A stretch of 64,000 nucleotides of DNA, from assembly GCF_016906535.1 (NCBI RefSeq), contig NC_057383.1, positions 1,612,001 to 1,676,000 on the forward strand, read 5' to 3'. The stretch comes from Rhizoctonia solani (lineage: Eukaryota > Basidiomycota > Agaricomycetes > Cantharellales > Ceratobasidiaceae). Under the pieces are notes generated by a model. It was not told the origin of the DNA and did not search any database. It saw nothing but the letters and a program-made list of their open reading frames with translations. A program made the position numbers and the translations under genes. This document shows, piece after piece, positions 34,131-46,034 of the stretch. Every line of letters begins with the position of its first letter. The stretch's first letter is position 1.

Positions 34131-34860
34131 CGAGGGGAGCGCAGCGACCGTTGCACGGGGGACTGATCAGCAAAAACAGTCGTATTTTAGCCAAATTCGA
34201 GGGTCCCTGAAGACCCTGCCTTGCAAATCGCTGGGCGGATCGAGAATGCTCGGAAGCGGATGCTAGCGCGAAATCGGACCACAAAGGCGCAAATCAGGCC
34301 GAGACAATAGATCCAGTTATGTAATCAGGGGCAGTGGGGAGAAATGAGCTTTGCGGAACTCCGGCGAAGAGGTCTATGCGGTTGAAAGTTTCCGCGTGAA
34401 TGCGGATGACCTCGGCCACTGGTGTATGCATGTGATCGGGAGCTATTATAGAGAGATTTACCGGCTTGGTGGGAGGTGTGCAATAAACATCGACTTGGAC
34501 AATGGGGGCAACTTGAAGCTGGAGCACCCAACGACAGGTTAATCCCCTGCCGAGACCGGGTCATACGATGTCAGTGGATGAGAGCGGGGCGCTATTTGAC
34601 GTGCCCGAAAGGACGAACGATTGACGCTAGTAGCACAATTCATCGTAATATTAGACTCCGATCTCCTGAAAGCTGTCCTGGACCAAATGTGTAAATTGAT
34701 CTTCGGACCAAGTGCGATCACTTTATCTTATCTCTAGGGTCTATTCGCAAGTAAATGAAACTAGCCAGTACCACACCGCCTCTCACTTCCGCTATCCGAT
34801 TTGCTTCCGGCGTCCCCGTCATCACCGTCAAGACCCACCCCCTCGCCGTCCTCAAAACAA
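34131..34860. other. Intergenic; no gene recognised
   Basis: It lies between the divergent CFEM-GPI and RPL31 genes. Short ORFs are present on both strands at 34294-34564 without a recognisable domain. The part near 34780-34850 is pyrimidine-rich, as often seen in ribosomal-protein 5' leaders. Confidence 0.45.
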
Positions 34861-35520
34861 ATGGTACGTATCACACGCAAAGGACGCACAATGTACAGCT
34901 CGCTCATAACGCCTCCAGGCTCGCACAAAATCCGACAAAAAGGCATGCAGCTCGTATTCCAACAATCAACCAACTCATTGATAATTTATTTTGTCATTTG
35001 TACAGACGGGCAAGACCCGCTCCGCGCTCCAGGACGTCGTTACCAGGGAATACACTATTCACCTGCACAAGCACGTGCACGGTCGCTCTTTCAAGAAGCG
35101 TGCACCATGGGCCGTCAAGTCGGTCGTCACCTTTGCTCAAAAGGTACGTTCGAATCTTGCATTCATTCAATTGACTTGGCTAATGTAATGAGTACATAGT
35201 CGATGGGTGTCAAGGACGTCCGACTTGACCCAAGCTTAACCAGGAGTTGTGGAAGCAGGGTGTTAAGAACGTTCCTCACCGGGTCCGCGTCAAGCTTGAG
35301 CGTGAGTTTCACCACTCCTGTTCGGCTGGTCCATAATTAAACGTCCAAATCACAGGCAAGCGAAATGACGACGAAGACGCAAAAGAGAAGCTCTATGTCT
35401 ACGCATCGCATGTCCCCGTTCCCTCCTTCAAGGTATGCCCACACCTGCTCGCGCACCTCATATGAGCTTATGTTGTACTCATCGTAGGGACTGCAAACTC
35501 TTGTTGTCGAGGCAGAGTGA
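34861..35520 (+). CDS. RPL31: 60S ribosomal protein L31 (eL31)
   Basis: eL31 is a component of the cytosolic large ribosomal subunit near the peptide exit tunnel. Exons encode [40 protein letters not shown] and [65 protein letters not shown]; and [11 protein letters not shown] with a stop at 35518. This is close to full length. The proposed start is ATG 34861 directly before a gtacgt donor, joining in frame to ACGGGC; other start exons are possible because L31 N-termini vary. In exon 3, VRLDPKLNQ needs one C restored (gaccc then aagctt near 35231). Introns are about 142, 60, 60 and 55 bp, the first being the longest, as is common for ribosomal protein genes. Confidence 0.9.
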
Positions 35521-36153
35521 TTGGTTGCTGTTGTTGTACTTGTTTCTCTGTCATCACTTTTGCACGATATGCATTATGCCCTTTGTGAATGCGCTATGTT
35601 ATGCATTTAGCTCAATTTTGTGAATCGGTGCGCGTGCAAGCGCGAAGGTTAATTCATCAAATCGGGTTTAAACTTGATGAGTGCATATATCCGACCATAT
35701 CTACAGGCATAACGGATAATCCCTCGCGGAGCTTCGTTGGCTACATTGTTGTAGGGCCACTCTGCATTTGTTCGGTTCGACATCTTTGTGTATAAGCTAT
35801 GGGTTATATTGTCACTCAACCCAAATGGAACGGCCCGCTATTTAGGGGACCGTTAGTATAGACACTGCCCCAGCCCGTAAAACTATTAAAATATCTGCAT
35901 ATCCTAGCTACATATACTGACTCATCATTGGAGCTTATTGGGGCCTTCTGGGGTGTATGCCATACAGGTCGCTTGGTTTGGATATACAGGACCACTCAAG
36001 GGTAAGTGAGACCCAGTTAAGTGCGCTTTGGCTACAAATCTCGCTCTTGGGGTGTATCTAACATATTCAACGCACTTAAGTTTTCAGACTTTTCCTCTAT
36101 GATTTGGATCCAGGAAAGAGATGTATTTATTATCATAAAGAGCGATAGTCATA
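35521..36153. other. Intergenic; no gene seen
   Basis: This is the 3' flank between the convergent RPL31 and membrane-protein genes. No domain-bearing ORF was found. Confidence 0.5.
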
Positions 36154-38904
36154 TTAAATAATATTGCGAGTACGGTGACTAATAGTCTGATCTTTGTCTC
36201 GATCGGACTCATCATCACTTTTCGCTATTGATATAGTATCGGATCGGAGGTGCACGAGAGGGCTTTGTGACTGAAACATTAGTTGGTTCCTATTCAATAT
36301 TTTAACAACCGATACGCACATTTGTAAATTTAAATTGCGCTCATCTCGCACCCCCATTTTTGGTGATGAAGTTTCCGACTGTTGCAAAGTACCAGACTTG
36401 GGGTCAATATCAGCAGGCCCAAGCTCGATCACAAAGTCTCGTAAAAGTTTTCCAATCTGGATCGTATCTGTACTTTCTTCGTCAGATTGGCCGTAGTATT
36501 CCTCCCTCAAGCGACGTCTGAAACTACGGGAGCTGCATCGACCTAACAAACCAAACGGTGTGATAGTTTTGGCGCCTATGTGCATGATTGAGTTACAATA
36601 GACATAAGCTGATAAATAAGTACTAACCGGTTAGGCCCCAGAGTAAAGGCCTCCCAAAGAGCAGTACGTGTACGGCCTGAAGGAGTGCGAACAGACCACC
36701 AACTGAGCCAATAACATCGAGAATAGTGCTCGCCCTGTAATCGGTAATATAGTCGCATGTATCACTCGAGGCAATGTTCTGAACGGGTATTTGAGCCCGA
36801 TGGTACATGAGCCCAGGGTTCAAGGTGGCACGGATGTTTGCTGTTGCAAGGTTCGTGTCAGAGGAGTTGAGGGCGGTCAGAGATGAGTGCGCTAAACAAT
36901 ACGTGTAAGGCTTAACCGTCACTAACAACTGGAGACGTTTTACCTGTAGGATATAATGAAAGGGTTCTATAGCTCTGAAAATAAACTGTCAATAATATCT
37001 TGAATCACTGAAAATAATTCACGTAACTCACTGGATCTGAATTAAGAACCCAATCCTTCAATATGGAGGATATGATGAACCTTCGGGTAATCAGCGATGT
37101 CTCCCCCGTGATATGGGAGCCAGATAGAAGATTCAGAGGAGGCAGGTATTTCCGTACACTCATCGCCTCCAGAAGGAGGTCCGACGGTTCAAGGCCTCGC
37201 CTCATGTCCAAATCTGGTAAATTCACCAGCCATATGCGAGGCATTTGGTTTTCATGTACTGTTCCGTTGGTCGCTGCTTCCGCGAGCTGCGCCTCAATTC
37301 GGTAGGCTGTGAAATCGTCATTCAGTTCGTAACATTGAGCGAAAAGATATTATAGTGGACTGGTTATACTAACTAAGCATGCCAAGGCTGGTGTCGCCTA
37401 TATATGGCGGAACATGTGAAGTCATCTCTTGCAGGATCGTAGGGGGAAATAGGGCAAACGAATAATTGAACGATCCGATTTTGAACTGTTTCTGATTCCC
37501 AGCCCCAATCTGGAACTGGGCTATCGAAGTTTTGGGACAGTTCAAGAACGCAATTGTCTGTGTCTTCAAGATGGCCACAGTTAGTAGCGACGAATCATGA
37601 AACCGACCGCGACATTGCTGGTGCATCTGGATATACCAATCACTCACAAGTAGATCCCTCTAGTCCGTTTGGAACGGTCCAAGTCAAACTGATGTTCAAG
37701 GTAATATCGTATATCCGCGTAGTATCCCAACGAGGATCATATACAGTCGCTCCTAGGGAACCAAATACTGTTAGTACTTGGGTCATGTTCATAGCAGAAA
37801 GCACCAAGCAAGACGAACCGATAGGAAGCTATATTATGCATTGAAGCTGCATTATTACAACCTTCCGACGTTACGTGAGTTTGAATCTGGTCCTGAGCTT
37901 TCTGAAGCGCGGTAATGAGTCTGAACATTAGAACCGCTATTGAAACGATAGCAAAAAGGTTGCCAGCAAGTGCATACATCCGTGTCTCCACAGGCCTTTA
38001 CTGCTATTCAGTCAGAGATACCCTGGTTAAAAAGCCCAACGTACCTGACTCGGCGGAATAGTGCAGTGGCTAAGAACCTTTTAAAAAACCTCGGGAATGG
38101 CACAGGAACTGCCATTATACGAGGACGACCAAGTATGGTAGGAGGGCTCAATAGTGCTGAAGGAACTATGCCCATCATGGCATCTTTGGAGTTATTGATC
38201 CAAACGTTGTGTGCTGATGAATCACGACGCAGCACGAATACCAAAAATAAGTAGATCGATAGCAAGCAAAGCGAGCAAACGCCCGCAACTAGCATAGTGG
38301 ATGCCAGCAAGACAGCCGATGCGCGCGTATTGGAGCTATCCAAGAAGAGAGCCCGGAAGGTTTGAAGTGGGGTTTGAGTTACTGCAGGAGCTATAAAGAG
38401 CTCGGTATTAATTTTTTGAGCGTAAAACGGTGCATGGACGCACCATTGAGTGAAAGAATCACGAGGATAAAGCAGAAATTAACTGCAGCCTGGGCGGCGA
38501 TACATCCCAAGTAGTATTTGTCCGAAAGAGATCAGGTATCATTCTATGGAACCCAAATATCTATAATTTAGTCGTCCGGAGTTTTGTGGGCAGGTAGGTT
38601 AGTAAGCATGGACTCACACATATATATCATTCAGGACCATTAAGATCCAAAATACTGTTGCGCCGAACCATAAAGATATCGAAATAAAGGAAATGATTAA
38701 AACATCTGAGGTCGCAACTGGATAATACTTACCCAACCATCCTGCAATTCCAGCAATTTGGTCGACGCCATAATCCCATGACCAGCCATGTTGTGCGTAA
38801 TTGACGCGCCATGCCCAGTATCCTATGATATAGCATCCAACAGCAAGCTGGACGGTCGACAACCACCATTGACATATTAGAAGATATCGCCACTGTCGAG
38901 CCAT
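36154..38904 (-). CDS. Polytopic membrane protein, unknown function
   Basis: A chain of minus-strand exons encodes several hydrophobic helices. They run from MARQWRYLLICQWWLSTVQL and AVGCYIIGYWAWRV, through SISLWFGATVFWILMVL, YYLGCIAAQAAVNFCFILVI, SAVLLASTMLVAGVCSLCLL and YALAGNLFAIVSIAVLMFRL, to a final ILDVIGSVGGLFALLQAVHV with LLFGRPLLWGLTG. Between the last two helices is an extracellular-type segment including NIASSDTCDYITDYR. The C-terminal tail is soluble and charged (RSFRRRLREEYYGQSDEEST, IGKLLRDFVIELGPADIDP). Intron phases support one gene rather than two (for example RRVR joined to PVETRMYALAG), but this is inferred. I do not recognise the family; the layout resembles lineage-specific Agaricomycete membrane proteins. 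The exact start is unsure. Confidence 0.55.
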
Positions 38905-39714
38905 GCCTCTTTGTGTGCCCCTGAAGGAGATAGGTAAGGAGGTTAGGTGCCGAATGCTTAAATGGCCACTTGTGAAGCAAGTCCAATATCACAGGGGTGT
39001 GAGCCTGTGGATCCTGGCAGACGATCACGATTAAATACCATTGGACTTCTGGCAGGGTCTCATACCGGTTCGTACTGTTTGGAATCTGTGGGAATACATT
39101 CTATCTTTGATTGTTTCGTAGAGACGAGACCCGGCGATCAAGGGGCGCTTTAGGGGTGCAGTAATGGGATATACGTTACCTGTCCAAGAGGTCTTTAAAT
39201 TGCAATGGTTGACAGCTTCTGGAGTACAAAAATAGTTGACAAGATAGGCTTAAGAGTTACTGCGCGGTCTTGCTGAGTTCAGTCAGACCAACATTAGGAA
39301 AATCAGATAGGTTCGGTTTTGAAGGATGATATTTTAGTCGGTAGGCGCAGTCATGAGCTATGTAGGACCATATTTTATCTATGTTCTTTTGACTGTGTAA
39401 TCATATTCGACGAACACCTAGGGAGTAGCCTCCCTAAGACATATTGCTACAATGGACCAAGGGGTGCTCTCAAGGCTTCTGCAACACACTCAGGAGCGGA
39501 GGGTAAGATGCATGAGTTGTCGATCAATGTTTGTCCTTGTTGCTACTAGCCTTACCACTGCCATGAGCCTTTGCATCCTGTTTTCTTTGACCTCTACCTT
39601 CGTAGTATCAAGAAATTTCTCTACAATCCCGTGCATTGCTGGTTTTTGGCACGTACTGCCCTCCAACTAGTGCTCTCAGTAACCCTACTCTCGTGATTAT
39701 CTCTACATGACACG
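38905..39714. other. Intergenic, divergent promoter region
   Basis: It lies between the membrane-protein gene (minus) and the GT69 gene (plus). Two short + strand ORFs (39319-39549 and 39452-39670) have no recognisable domain. Confidence 0.5.
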
Positions 39715-41465
39715 ATGAAACCTGCACAACCGAGTCCAGTAGTTGCATTCATACGACGTATCCCGACCCCAATCGCGCTTGCCATTGGTATTATCCTCGG
39801 GTTATGTGTTTCTCAGCTATGGAGTAGCAGCCAATCGGTATGTTTTGTTTATACAATCCAAGTGAACCACTCGTTGACATTTTGTCAGTCTCAAAGCTAC
39901 CCAGCATGGGATGGTGGTGCATCGCTAAAATCACAGCGTCCGCATCGATTGAACAGCTTCCAGCCAACAGTCACTCCGAATCCTGAACAACGATTCCGTA
40001 TCCTTACTCTTCTCTCGACTCTCTCACAGCACCACACGCGCACATGCACGCGTAATTCCCAACCTGGCTATGTGAAGCAAGTCGAGGAGCGGTATACACC
40101 ATTAGTAGGCCATAGCGTACCCAACAAGGGAAGCTGGTGGTCAGGCCACGAAGATGAACACGCGTCATCGAACAGAAAGAGAAGCGAACTCGCTGCATTG
40201 GGGCACAAATACTTTTTCGCCATCAATTTGTACAACTCGTTCGACGTTATCCCAGATCTTTTTGCGACCATGTTCCGTGTTGCAGCTGTGCTGGGATACC
40301 AAAACGTCTTTGTCTCGATTTACGAAAACGGTTCTTCTGACCAGACCAAGGCCCTCCTCAGGATTTTCGATTCCCTTACCCGAAGCGTTGGGATGCGAGT
40401 TGTGATTCGCACGTCGATGCGTCGTCGTGGAGCGTTCAACCACCGTATCGAGTACTTGGCCGAGGTGCGAAATGCTGCAATGGTCCCCCTACACGAGTTG
40501 CGCGAAAACGAAGGAGAGGTCTTTGATTCAGTCGTTTTCATGAACGATGTGTTGCCATGCATCGACGATGTCCTCGAGTTGATCTGGCAGAGTCGGAGAC
40601 AAAACGCTGGATTGACTTGCGCGGCAGATTACATGTTCCACGACGGAGTGGTGAGTTGCCCTTTTCCCTATCAAAGTTTCAAACGTGACCTTTTTCTTAA
40701 ATCGTGTCCAGGGTGCTCCTGTGTTTACGATAACTGGGTCGCACGAGATATCAACGGCACAGCACTCGAAAACGCTCCCTTTGAACAGGTCTTCCACCAT
40801 CCCGAATCGTCGGACCGCTTCCAGCGTCACTTGCCGATTCAAGTCCAGTCATGCTGGAACGGTATCGCTGTACTCGACCCTGCTCCATTGTATGCGACCC
40901 CACACGTGCGGTTCCGCATGGCCAAGATTGCAGAAGGCGAATGTTCGGCCAGTGAGTGTAGTTTGATCGGCAACGATTATTGGAATGCGGGGTACGGTCG
41001 GATTATCATGGTGCCGAGAGTCAAGCTTGCGTATGACAAGGTACGCATCTTGTCGTTTCCTATTTCTTTTTACTGAATGAGTGTGAGCAGAAAGTATGGG
41101 ATATCATCCACCCCACACGTCGAAACTTGACTGCGATCAGAGGGTATGTGCGCCTCGGCGGTCTTCCTGACGATCCTCGTACGGACCCACAAGACCGCTC
41201 ATGGTACGGACCTCATGACCGTCTTTTCGTCCCTGAAGAGGCGGACCAGTTGGAGTTTGTGCCTGGACCTCCTTATGGTACGTGTCCTTTGGTCCTTTAC
41301 CCTACCACTCTCACTAATTTGGATTATAATAGTCTGGTGCTGGGGCTGGGACGGTGCAGGAGACTTGGACGGGCCCGATGTGGACCCATTTGGGAGGCCA
41401 TGCCCAACAGGACAACCATCCAAGAGTCCATCACGGTCAAACACGATCGCAGCATGGAGTTGTAG
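39715..41465 (+). CDS. GT69 mannosyltransferase, CMT1/CAP59 family
   Basis: The family includes the cryptococcal alpha-1,3-mannosyltransferase Cmt1 and the capsule protein Cap59. The protein has a short cytosolic N-terminus and one signal anchor (PIALAIGIILGLCVSQLW), so it is a type II Golgi protein. The catalytic region reads HKYFFAINLYNSFDVIPDLF, VFVSIYENGSSDQTKALLRI, VVFMNDVLPCIDDVLELIWQ, AADYMFHD, FYDNWVARDINGTAL, VQSCWNGIAVLDPAPLY, RFRMAKIAEGECSASECSLI, GNDYWNAGYGRIIMVPRVKL, VWDIIHPTRRNLTAIRG and VWCWGWDGAGDLDGPDVDP. Introns include 39838-39888, one near 40650-40711 and two near 41041 and 41279. One T is missing in VFYDNW (near 40728). The end PIWEAMPNRTTIQES with stop 41465 fits the family better than the alternative frame. 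It is the first of three co-oriented polysaccharide genes. Confidence 0.85.
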
Positions 41466-41690
41466 AAAAAATAGACTGGGAGGGTGTACATACGGACTTG
41501 TAGTTTTTGTAGTTTTGATATTAATCGCTATTCTCTCCTGTGGGTTACGTATACTCGGTCTGAATGTTCGTCAATGATCGGCCGTCAATCTCAAACATTT
41601 TAGCTTTATGAGACTCTGGAATCGGGGGAGGACCACGTCTGACACGCACGTGATCCCTCGCGTCTCCATAACCCCAACCACCACTAAAAA

Positions 41691-44144
41691 ATGGGCGAGT
41701 CGTCGCTCACCGACCAGGTCCGCCGTTTCCGGATCCCGCTCGGTCTCCTAACACTCTTTATCTTTGGCCAACTCTTGCTCAAATCCCAACCCCAACTCCA
41801 GCCCAACATTCCCGTTCAGAAATGGACGACCCAGATCAAAGCGTTCTTGTCCCATTCTGCGCCCACACCGATCGAACACCCAATCCCGAAACTGATGCTC
41901 GCGGCGCACAGAAAGTATAAAAGCATGATCACGACGCAGAGCACGACGCTCGAAGAGGCCGTCAAGGAGTACGAGAAGCGGTACGGACGTCCGCCCCCGC
42001 GCGGGTTCGACGACTGGTTCAATTTCGCCAAGGAGAACGGGTGCAAGATTGTGGACGAGTACGATGGGATGGTCAAGGACTTTGAGCCGTTTTGGCAGTT
42101 GGACGGTGCAGAGTTTAGGAGACGGGCCGAGCAGGTGTGTCCTACCTTTTCTTGTTCGCCGTTTTCAGACTTTATGAATGCGTGTTTTTCTCTCTCTCTG
42201 GGGCCTAGGTCGGAGAAGTGACGAGTATCGATCTTGTGCGAATCAAGGATGGTAAAACGACGATTGTCAATGTGGAACGAGGGCATCCCGGAAACGAGGT
42301 CGGCGCGCGTGCGCAGGGGTTTGCGATGATGATTGAAAAGTATCAGAGTAAAGTACGTCTACCGTCTTTCTTTCTGCGTGTTTAATTAATTCATTTTTTT
42401 GTTCTGTGAAGCTGCCTGATATGACGCTCGCTATTAATGCCCGGTCAGAAGCACGCGTTCTCGTACCCTGGGTGCACCTCGAGTACCCAAATAGCACAAA
42501 CCAGGATTCGTCCATTGGGCTAACGGCCATGTTGGGCGGTGCGGACCCAGACGGTACGTTCCTCTCTCTCTCCTCGGGTTTACCAACTTGATTGACTTGG
42601 GTTTTTACATAGGCGTCGACAAGGACGGAAAGCTGATTCCCGATTGGCGCGGTACCGGGTCCGTCTGGGACGCGTTCCGCAAGACTTGTCCACCAGGGAC
42701 CGAAGCCCGTCGTCTCTTCCACTCTATCCAAGGCCACGGATCGCGTCCGTCTGCATTCTCGCGCGTCCAAACGCATCTCCAATCCAACACGGGCGATTCC
42801 TCCGACCCACCACCACCACCAACAGCAGCGACAAGGAGAACAACCAGGACCCGTACCAGGGCGCCGGATCGGACTTTTCGTTTGTGCCCTCGACGCAAGA
42901 GGCGTTTGACTATTGCGCGCATCCGAGCGCGCACACCCAGTCTGGGCATTTCTTTTCGGACTGGAGGACGATTCCTGCGTTGTACCCCGTTTTGAGCCCC
43001 GCCAAGGCGCCTGGGTTTAGCGATTTGGTGATTCCGAGTCATTATTATTATGCTAGTACTAAACGGTGGGTTTATTTTGTTTTTTGGTTGGGTGTGGTAC
43101 TGATGGAGATTGTGTGGGGGATTTTAGGTATACCTATGGATATGATAGTATTAATACTGTCGTAAAGGACGTTGACGATATGGAGGACGTTGATGATATG
43201 GAGGTTTCCGTGGGACCGCAAGGTCGAGAAGATTTTTTGGAGAGGTGCTACGACGGGTGGTGGGAGCTCACCACCGGGGTTCATGGCGCAGTACCAGAGG
43301 CATAGGCATGTAGTCACTCCGATGCATTTATCTACAGCTTCCAATCGCATACAATATAGATTCGTGCGCATGTCGTCCTCTCAAAGCGAACATAACCGCA
43401 CCGTGGTCTATGCGCACCCGAGCAAGCCCAATGAATACTTCGCACACAAGGTCCCGCACAAAGACTTGAACGAACACGCGATCGATGCGGCATTTACCAA
43501 GGCTGTCGGTAAGATCGTATTTCATGCGCGCGCTCAATCCACGCTGACACTTCACTCAGGATGCGCGGAATACCCCACGGGGTGTGCTGGGATGATGAAA
43601 GAGATGCGGTTCGCGGATCCTGTCGCGCTGGGAGAACACTGGAAATACAAGTATTTGCTGGATCTGGATGGACAGTCTTACTCGGCGCGGTTCCTTGCGT
43701 TTTTGGCGAGCCAGAGCGCGGTGATCAAGGCTACGGTGTACAGGGAGTTTTGGACGGATTGGATCGTGCCGTGGTGGGTTTTACCGTGTGATCGTGGAGG
43801 TATTCATTTGGTGATCTTTTTCTAGGGTGCATTATATCCCGTTGAGCGGAGGATACGACGAGTTGTACAATATCCACGCGTACTTTTCGCAGCCGTCTGC
43901 AAAGATGGCGGCGATCGCCAAGGCGGACGAGTACAATGCGACGGCGACTGTGGAAGAGCCGAGCGAAGGGGACGCGCTGTTGAAAAAGATTGCGCTGGCG
44001 GGAAGAACGTGGAAGAGAACGACGGGAAGAAAGGTGGACATGGAAGCCTATGTGTACCGATTGTGTCTCGAGTATGCACGGCTGTGGGCAGACGATCGGG
44101 ACGGGTGGAGTTTCAAGATGCAGGTGGCCGAGGCGTCGTCGTGA
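41691..44144 (+). CDS. GT90 glycosyltransferase, CAP10 family
   Basis: GT90 CAP10 proteins include cryptococcal beta-1,2-xylosyltransferases of the Golgi. A membrane anchor (IPLGLLTLFIFGQLLL) lies near residues 16-31. The family N-terminal block is KEYEKRYGRPPPRGFDDWFN and FAKENGCKIVDEYDGM. Then come LPDMTLAINARSEARVLVPW, VDKDGKLIPDWRGTGSVWDA, FDYCAHPSAHTQSGHFFSDW, PGFSDLVIPSHYYY, WDRKVEKIFWRGATTGGGSS, DLDGQSYSARFLAFLASQSA, VIKATVYREFWTDWIVPW, LHYIPLSGGYDELYNIHAYF and the end LEYARLWADDRDGWSFKMQV. This spans the full family length. Introns are at about 42135-42209, 42353-42411, 42555-42612, 43064-43128, 43509-43559 and 43772-43826. One extra T near 43204 (aggtttccg) shifts the frame before PWDRK. 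It sits 226 bp after the GT69 gene in the same direction, which suggests a joint pathway. Confidence 0.87.
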
Positions 44145-44197
44145 CTTTAGTTTCTTTGGATGACTGTATCATAATTTAATTAATAGAGTTTGTGGCT

Positions 44198-46034
44198 ATG
44201 CATCAGCGCTTAAGTGGAGGAAACGGAACCGAGGAAAGAGAAAAAGACGTCGATAGTGTGGGCGGAGAAATGCAGCGCCGGACGTATGCGCGATCGTTGA
44301 CAGAGGTGACAGCGTCTGATTCACTTGACCCATCCAAGGCCATTCCACCTCCTACACCGACTCCACTGGTGACGATGGGAGACAAGGCACCGCGAATGCC
44401 GAATGGAGTGAGCAGAGCGTATCTGATTGCGATTGGCGTGCTTGCCCTCGTCTTTCTCTCTGCCCTCGCCCTCTCGCGCGACTCGATCCCGATTCACTTG
44501 CCCAAACACGCACTGACCGACGCCCATGCCCTGCGCCCACACGACTACCTCAACGCGTCCAGCTCTGACCCCGCTCCCTTGACTTTTGCCCTATTTTCGG
44601 CCCAGGTGACGAGCTTGCTGCCAAGTACGGCGCTGCTGCCCTTGCCAAGACCCGTCTCCACGCAGGCACGGGTGCACGTGTCCAGCGCGTCGTCCACAAG
44701 GCACTCAGCGGCCTGCCCGTAACAATCAGTGTTCTCGGTGGATCCAGTACGTGTATTCGTTTTTCATTTTGCGCCGTGTTTTTAGCTGAATTTTTTCTGG
44801 GACAGTTTCCGCATGTCATGGTGCTGGAGAGACACCGATCGCATCGACGTGTTTCGCCACGCGTTTCTTCAACTGGTGGAACAGTGTTTTCCCGCACCCT
44901 GCGAGCGAACTCACCGTCGGAGCCCTGCGCCGCACCGACTCGTCCTATTTCGCATTCTGCTCTGCCCACCATCTCCCCGACCGCACAGACCTCGTTATCC
45001 TCGACTTTGACTCGTCCGATCCGAACCATTCGAGCTGGTCCGACCACTTTGAGCTCCTTGTTCGTTCTATCCTCGTCAGACCCGACCAGCCCGCCGTGGT
45101 CGTTCTCGGACATTTTGCGCCCCAGCATCAGAACGAGTACGGATTTGCCGGTGTCGAGGCCATCCATAACCAGGTCGCGCAGTACTATGATGTTCCCCAC
45201 GTCAGCACCAAACCCATCCTCTATTCCCGTTTCTTGTCCCACCCGGACGAGACCAGCAGCACATACTACACCGACCCTGTGCTCGCCAACTCGGCCGGAC
45301 ACACCGTCCTGTCCGACGTCCTTATTTCCTATTTCCAGCGCGAGATTTGTTCCGGCTGGGCCGCCGCGCGCGGTCACGCGTTCGACGCCCCACGGTACAC
45401 GCCCGACACCCAGGGCAAAGGCCTGCTCGGCGGGAAAGCCGCCCACGCAGAGACCACCTCGACCGACGTCGACGAGACCCTCAACCAGCTGCGCGTACCC
45501 AAAGGACGCATGCGCGACCGCCCGCACACCCTCGCTAAATTCCGCGAAGTCAAGCCGTTTTGCGCCTCTGCCAACGATCTCGTGAACCCGCTCCCCCGTC
45601 CTTGTTCTACGGATCCGGCTGGGACGTCCGTACCGATCCCAAGGCCGACGCCGAGCTCCTCCGGCACTACTGGAGCTCCAGCTTGCCCACGAGTAAAATT
45701 CGCGTCAGTGTCAAGTTGGCCGCGGGCGACGTGGGTGTGTATTACGTTCGGGAACAACAGGGTGCTCAAGTCGCCGAGGTTGCCTGCTGGGTCGACGATA
45801 ATGTCGCTGGTGCGGTCAAGGTTACCAATCGTGGCACCGGGGACGTTCCCCTTCCCGAGTGAGTCGCGCCAGACTTGATATAATTTTCCGATTTTAATCA
45901 ACGTGGTTTTTAACAGGTTAAAAATGATCGACATTGCCGTCCCCGCCGGAGCCCACTTTGTAGAATGCGCACTGGCCGGCGAGGAAGGTTCTACCTCGGC
46001 GCCGTTTAGGATTCTGGGCATCTTTGCCACCTAG
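44198..46034 (+). CDS. SGNH/GDSL-type capsule-associated membrane protein
   Basis: The N-terminal cytosolic part (about 70 residues) is followed by one helix (AYLIAIGVLALVFLSALALS). The lumenal part is DFCPIFGPGDELAAKYGAAA, VHKALSGLPVTISVLGGSIS, ACHGAGETPIASTCFATRFF, NWWNSVFPHPASEL, DLVILDFDSSD, LGHFAPQHQNEYGFAGVEAI and DPVLANSAGHTVLSDVLISY. GGS takes the place of the GDS nucleophile block, and D-x-x-x-x-x-x-x-x-H ends the SGNH fold. A C-terminal beta domain (LFYGSGWDVRTDPKADAELL, VGVYYVREQQGAQVAEVACW, MIDIAVPAGAHFVECALAGE) follows. Introns are near 44750-44806 and 45860-45916. One base is missing near 44580 (PFDFCP) and one C near 45597 (PPSLFYG). It may be a sugar O-acyl esterase or transferase, by family resemblance; the substrate is unknown. 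It is the third gene of the capsule-like group, only 53 bp after the GT90 stop. Confidence 0.78.
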
